From: CAYGZQ01 sp964354375 [NCBI: uncultured Planctomycetota bacterium]
GTDB taxonomy: Bacteria; JAJVIF01; JAPKYR01
Assembly: GCA_964354375.1 (NCBI GenBank)
Contig: CAYGZQ010000054.1
Coordinates: 1-28,084, forward strand
DNA: 28,084 nt
Direction of reading: 5' to 3'
Shown here: piece by piece, positions 25,893 to 28,084 of the stretch
Layout of the letters: each line of letters begins with the position of its first letter
How positions within the stretch are numbered: the stretch's first letter is position 1
Notes under the pieces: generated by a model
The model's database searches: none
What the model was told of the DNA's origin: nothing
What the model saw: only the letters and a program-made list of their open reading frames with translations
Made by a program: the position numbers and the translations under genes

Positions 25893-25921
25893 AAAGTATC
25901 ACAGCTACCGGGGAGCGTCAA
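25893..25921 (-). promoter_or_regulatory. Possible promoter of the PD40 protein gene
   Basis: On the reverse strand TTGACG (complement of 25916-25921) is followed after 15-17 nt by GATACT/TACTTT (complement of 25893-25900), with TG just before as in extended -10 promoters. It lies about 45 nt upstream of the start codon. Confidence 0.35.
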
Positions 25922-25992
25922 GACGGCGCCGCTGCAGCATCGATCTCTCCAAAGAACAGGGAGCCGGTTCGCTATCCTCAGCCTCCGCTGAC

Positions 25993-26403
25993 CTAGGCCG
26001 TTTTCATTGTGCCAGGCGGCTTATTCCTGATGATTCTCGATAGTCGAAGACCGCCTATCCCGAGCACGATAGTGATTATAGCCGCGATTATGTCAAACCT
26101 GGCAGAGTAGGCGCGCAGTCCTTCGGGTGATCCAAACCTCTCCCTCACAACCGCGTCTGTAATTTCCAATACCTCCGAGAAGGTAGTTGCGTCTATATCC
26201 ACATCTATACTCGGGCTGTCTATAAAGAACTTTTCGGTGGCTTCACCCTCCACTTCTTGCATGATCCCCGGTAGCAGCCGCGCAGCAAAGGGGGGAACAG
26301 GCCGGAATGCGGTCATGATGAAGGCCAGTGCCCACACTCCCCACAAGGCGCCGGCTCCCAGCAGAACCACAGAGCAGATCGAAAGCGCTCTCGATCTGTC
26401 CAT
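25993..26403 (-). CDS. Small two-helix membrane protein, unknown function
   Basis: A 136-aa protein with membrane helices at about residues 9-31 (SICSVVLLGAGALWGVWALA) and 97-118 (FDIIAAIITIVLGIGGLRLS). A ~60-residue acidic loop lies between them, containing FIDSPSIDVDIDATTFSEVL. AGGAGGT lies 8 nt before the ATG, a near-ideal RBS. No family recognised. It has its own candidate promoter at 26429-26457. Confidence 0.75.
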   Translation of the reverse strand: MDRSRALSICSVVLLGAGALWGVWALAFIMTAFRPVPPFAARLLPGIMQEVEGEATEKFFIDSPSIDVDIDATTFSEVLEITDAVVRERFGSPEGLRAYSARFDIIAAIITIVLGIGGLRLSRIIRNKPPGTMKTA

Positions 26404-26428
26404 ACTGCTTACCTCCTTTGCTCACGGC

Positions 26429-26457
26429 ACGATAACAGGAACTCTTTTCAGACTCAA
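26429..26457 (-). promoter_or_regulatory. Possible promoter of the two-helix protein gene
   Basis: On the reverse strand TTGAGT (complement of 26452-26457), 17-nt spacer, TATCGT (complement of 26429-26434): 4/6 and 4/6 matches to sigma70 consensus, about 25 nt upstream of the ATG. Confidence 0.35.
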
Positions 26458-26507
26458 GCTCTGGTTCTTGGGTCTGTTCAAGGGACTGAGACAAGAGATG
26501 TCCTGAC

Positions 26508-26576
26508 GTGGGGCAGGCTTTCCAGCCTGCCATCGATGCGGTGTCCAGATATGGCAGGCTCGAAAGCCTGCCCCAC
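26508..26576. repeat. REPIN-like inverted pair of hairpins
   Basis: Arms 26508-26533 and 26551-26576 are complementary in 25 of 26 positions, with a 17-nt spacer. Each arm contains a perfect 8-bp hairpin: GGCAGGCT - TTCC - AGCCTGCC on the left and GGCAGGCT - CGAA - AGCCTGCC on the right. It lies between divergent genes. It could also act on transcripts as a structured 5' element, but its position upstream of both candidate promoters argues against that. Confidence 0.7.
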
Positions 26577-26621
26577 AAAGAGATCTTCTCAACAGCTCCT
26601 CTCCCAGATCCATGGGAGTCG

Positions 26622-26651
26622 ATGTCAAAGCGCGCCAGAGTGATTTATAAT
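26622..26651 (+). promoter_or_regulatory. Possible promoter of the DUF2723 gene
   Basis: A perfect TATAAT (26646-26651) stands out in GC-rich DNA; ATGTCA (26622-26627) 18 nt upstream is a 4/6 match to the -35. Transcription would start near 26658, only about 24 nt before the proposed GTG start. Confidence 0.45.
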
Positions 26652-26681
26652 CCGTTATCTTGAGATTCTTCGGATTCGCGA

Positions 26682-28084
26682 GTGGTAGCATTGCTGACGA
26701 AACCAGCGGAATGTCAGGTATGGCGGAAAGCTCCGTCATGCCTCCCAGCCTGCCTGGCGGGTGCAATAGCGGGATTGATCTATTACCTGACGAGCGCTCC
26801 GACTATTTCCTGGGCGCATAACAGTCAGGATTCGGGAGAGCTGGCGGCATGCGCGGCCACGCTGGGGATTGCGCATCCCACCGGTTACCCGCTCTACACG
26901 CTTCTCGGATGGCTGGCGATTCACGTCTTCCCGTGGATCGATCCCGCTCGCGTAATGGTTCTGCTGTCGGTCTTGAGCAGCGCCGTCGGGGTCGGGATAA
27001 TCGCACGCACCGGCACGCTCGCGGTACGGCTGGCCTGGGACAAGGGCCCGGCGTCATGGGCGAACGGCTGGCGGGCGGAGCTGTGGGGCGGACTTGCCGC
27101 GGGATTCGCAGCGGTCAACTACATCATCTGGTCGCAGGCGGTTGTCTGCGAAGTCTATTCCCTTGCGTTTCTGTTCCAGGCGCTCGGATGGTTCTGCGTG
27201 GTGAAGTATCTGGAGCTGAGGCAAAGAGGCGACGAGAGCGGAGCCGGAAGGGTTATCACAGCTTTCGGATTTGTCATCGGTCTGATTCTCTCGCATCACA
27301 TCGCAGGGGCGTCGATCCTTCTTCCTGCGCTGATTGTGCTGTTGTTCCGACCCCCGAAGAGACCTGTCGCGGTGATTGCGAAGTCGGCGGCCGCAATGCT
27401 GCCGGGTCTGGCGTCCTACATCTATCTGCCCGTGCGGAGCTCGCAGAATCCGTTTCTGGACTGGGGCAATCCAGAGAACCTGCGGAATTTTCTGGGTCAC
27501 GTAACGGCGTCTCAGTACCAGCATCTCGTGTTCGGCGTCTCATGGGAAGAGTTCTGGGCGAGGGCAGGGGTGTTTCAGTGGCCGATGTCCTGGGGTATCA
27601 TCGGTGTCATCCTGGCATTCGCGGGGATGTTCGCGTGCGTTCTGACCCGCAGGATGACCGCCACTGGGGCGCTCGTATGGGCGATCATTCCGTACAGCCT
27701 TTGGATTCTGGCATTTGCGACGGGTTACGATGTCTCGGATTTCTATATTTTCTATTATCCGCTGGCGGCGCCGGTGTCGATCCTGATTGCCATCGGGCTT
27801 GCGTTTCTCGCGACGAGACCGATCCGGTTTGCGAAAGCGCTGCCATGGGCGCTCGCAGCTTTCGTTCTGGGAGTCCTGATTGTCAACGGGGGTCTGAGGT
27901 GGGTGGACATGGACTGCTCGAATCCGTTGCAGGACCCGGCCACCATCAGCGCGTACAAGCAGTTGTCGGAGATGCCCCGGGGGTCGCTGATCGTGCTCGG
28001 TACGGACGGAGGACTTTTCTCGGTCATGTACGGATCGTTGTGCGGAATCACCGATTCCGTGACAGGGGAGAAGCTCCCTCCGAG
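26682..28084 (+). CDS. DUF2723/TMEM260-like membrane glycosyltransferase, 3' end outside window
   Basis: The frame is open from 26664 to the window end, giving 467 residues if started at GTG 26682 (TTG 26691 is the alternative; neither has a clear RBS). After a first hydrophobic stretch comes TISWAHNSQDSGELAACAAT, then LGIAHPTGYPLYTLLGW, the DUF2723 signature with conserved acidic D-S-G-E-L and H-P-x-G-Y-P. Several membrane helices follow, then YIYLPVRSSQNPFLDWGNPE and HVTASQYQHLVFG, also typical. DUF2723 proteins are polytopic and related to GT-C glycosyltransferases; human TMEM260 is reported as a protein O-mannosyltransferase. Acceptor and donor here are unknown. The final ~55 visible residues (QLSEMPRGSLIVLGTDGGLF) begin the soluble C-terminal part. 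Confidence 0.85.
   Translation, partial: MVALLTKPAECQVWRKAPSCLPACLAGAIAGLIYYLTSAPTISWAHNSQDSGELAACAATLGIAHPTGYPLYTLLGWLAIHVFPWIDPARVMVLLSVLSSAVGVGIIARTGTLAVRLAWDKGPASWANGWRAELWGGLAAGFAAVNYIIWSQAVVCEVYSLAFLFQALGWFCVVKYLELRQRGDESGAGRVITAFGFVIGLILSHHIAGASILLPALIVLLFRPPKRPVAVIAKSAAAMLPGLASYIYLPVRSSQNPFLDWGNPENLRNFLGHVTASQYQHLVFGVSWEEFWARAGVFQWPMSWGIIGVILAFAGMFACVLTRRMTATGALVWAIIPYSLWILAFATGYDVSDFYIFYYPLAAPVSILIAIGLAFLATRPIRFAKALPWALAAFVLGVLIVNGGLRWVDMDCSNPLQDPATISAYKQLSEMPRGSLIVLGTDGGLFSVMYGSLCGITDSVTGEKLPP

Overview
The window is GC-rich chromosomal DNA from a flagellated, diderm (Gram-negative-type) bacterium. Evidence is a flagellar filament gene block, several lipobox or signal-peptide proteins, a HrcA/CIRCE-controlled groESL operon and sigma70-like promoters. 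The mix of very large secreted proteins of unknown role, PD40 and SBBP-type beta-propellers and a DUF2723 membrane protein resembles poorly cultured deep-branching phyla. Nothing in the sequence lets me name the lineage with confidence.

Positions 1-11868 (+ strand) are a flagellar filament and filament-glycosylation block: the 3' end of a flagellin, flaG, an unusually long fliD (1292 aa), an unrecognised 211-aa protein, a Maf-type flagellin glycosyltransferase (DUF115/MptE-like), fliS, a FliT/FlgN-like chaperone, a SpsF-type cytidylyltransferase, a NeuB-family nonulosonate synthase and a short UDP-sugar 4,6-dehydratase. The likely logic is that dehydratase, NeuB and cytidylyltransferase contribute to a CMP-nonulosonate, Maf attaches it to flagellin held by FliS, and FliD caps the filament. 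The other sugar-pathway enzymes are not in the window.

Positions 11916-16268 (- strand) hold envelope or secreted proteins: a small lipoprotein, a four-helix membrane protein, a glycine-rich exported protein and an 850-aa lipoprotein with a seven-repeat SBBP-like propeller. Its N-terminal region is clearly related to that of the 1121-aa lipoprotein at 21287-24652, which defines an unnamed surface-protein module.

Positions 16269-19027 look accessory: a more AT-rich gene with three zinc ribbons and a helix-turn-helix, two palindromic repeat elements, and a gene joining an N-terminal winged-helix-like region (possibly DUF5343-like) to a C-terminal nucleoside-deoxyribosyltransferase/TIR-like domain. 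This last gene is the best candidate for an undescribed, possibly immune, system. It lies directly downstream of groES-groEL (20997-19028, - strand), which has a good promoter and CIRCE operator.

Positions 21074-28084 hold the 1121-aa lipoprotein (+), a bidirectional terminator, a PD40-repeat exported protein (-), a small two-helix membrane protein (-) and the first 467 codons of a DUF2723/TMEM260-like membrane protein (+) that runs off the end. Four intergenic repeat elements (16535-16608, 17516-17705, 21137-21207, 26508-26576) share one architecture: two hairpin-forming units in inverted orientation, as in REPINs. No tRNA, rRNA, CRISPR array or recognisable transposase gene was seen.
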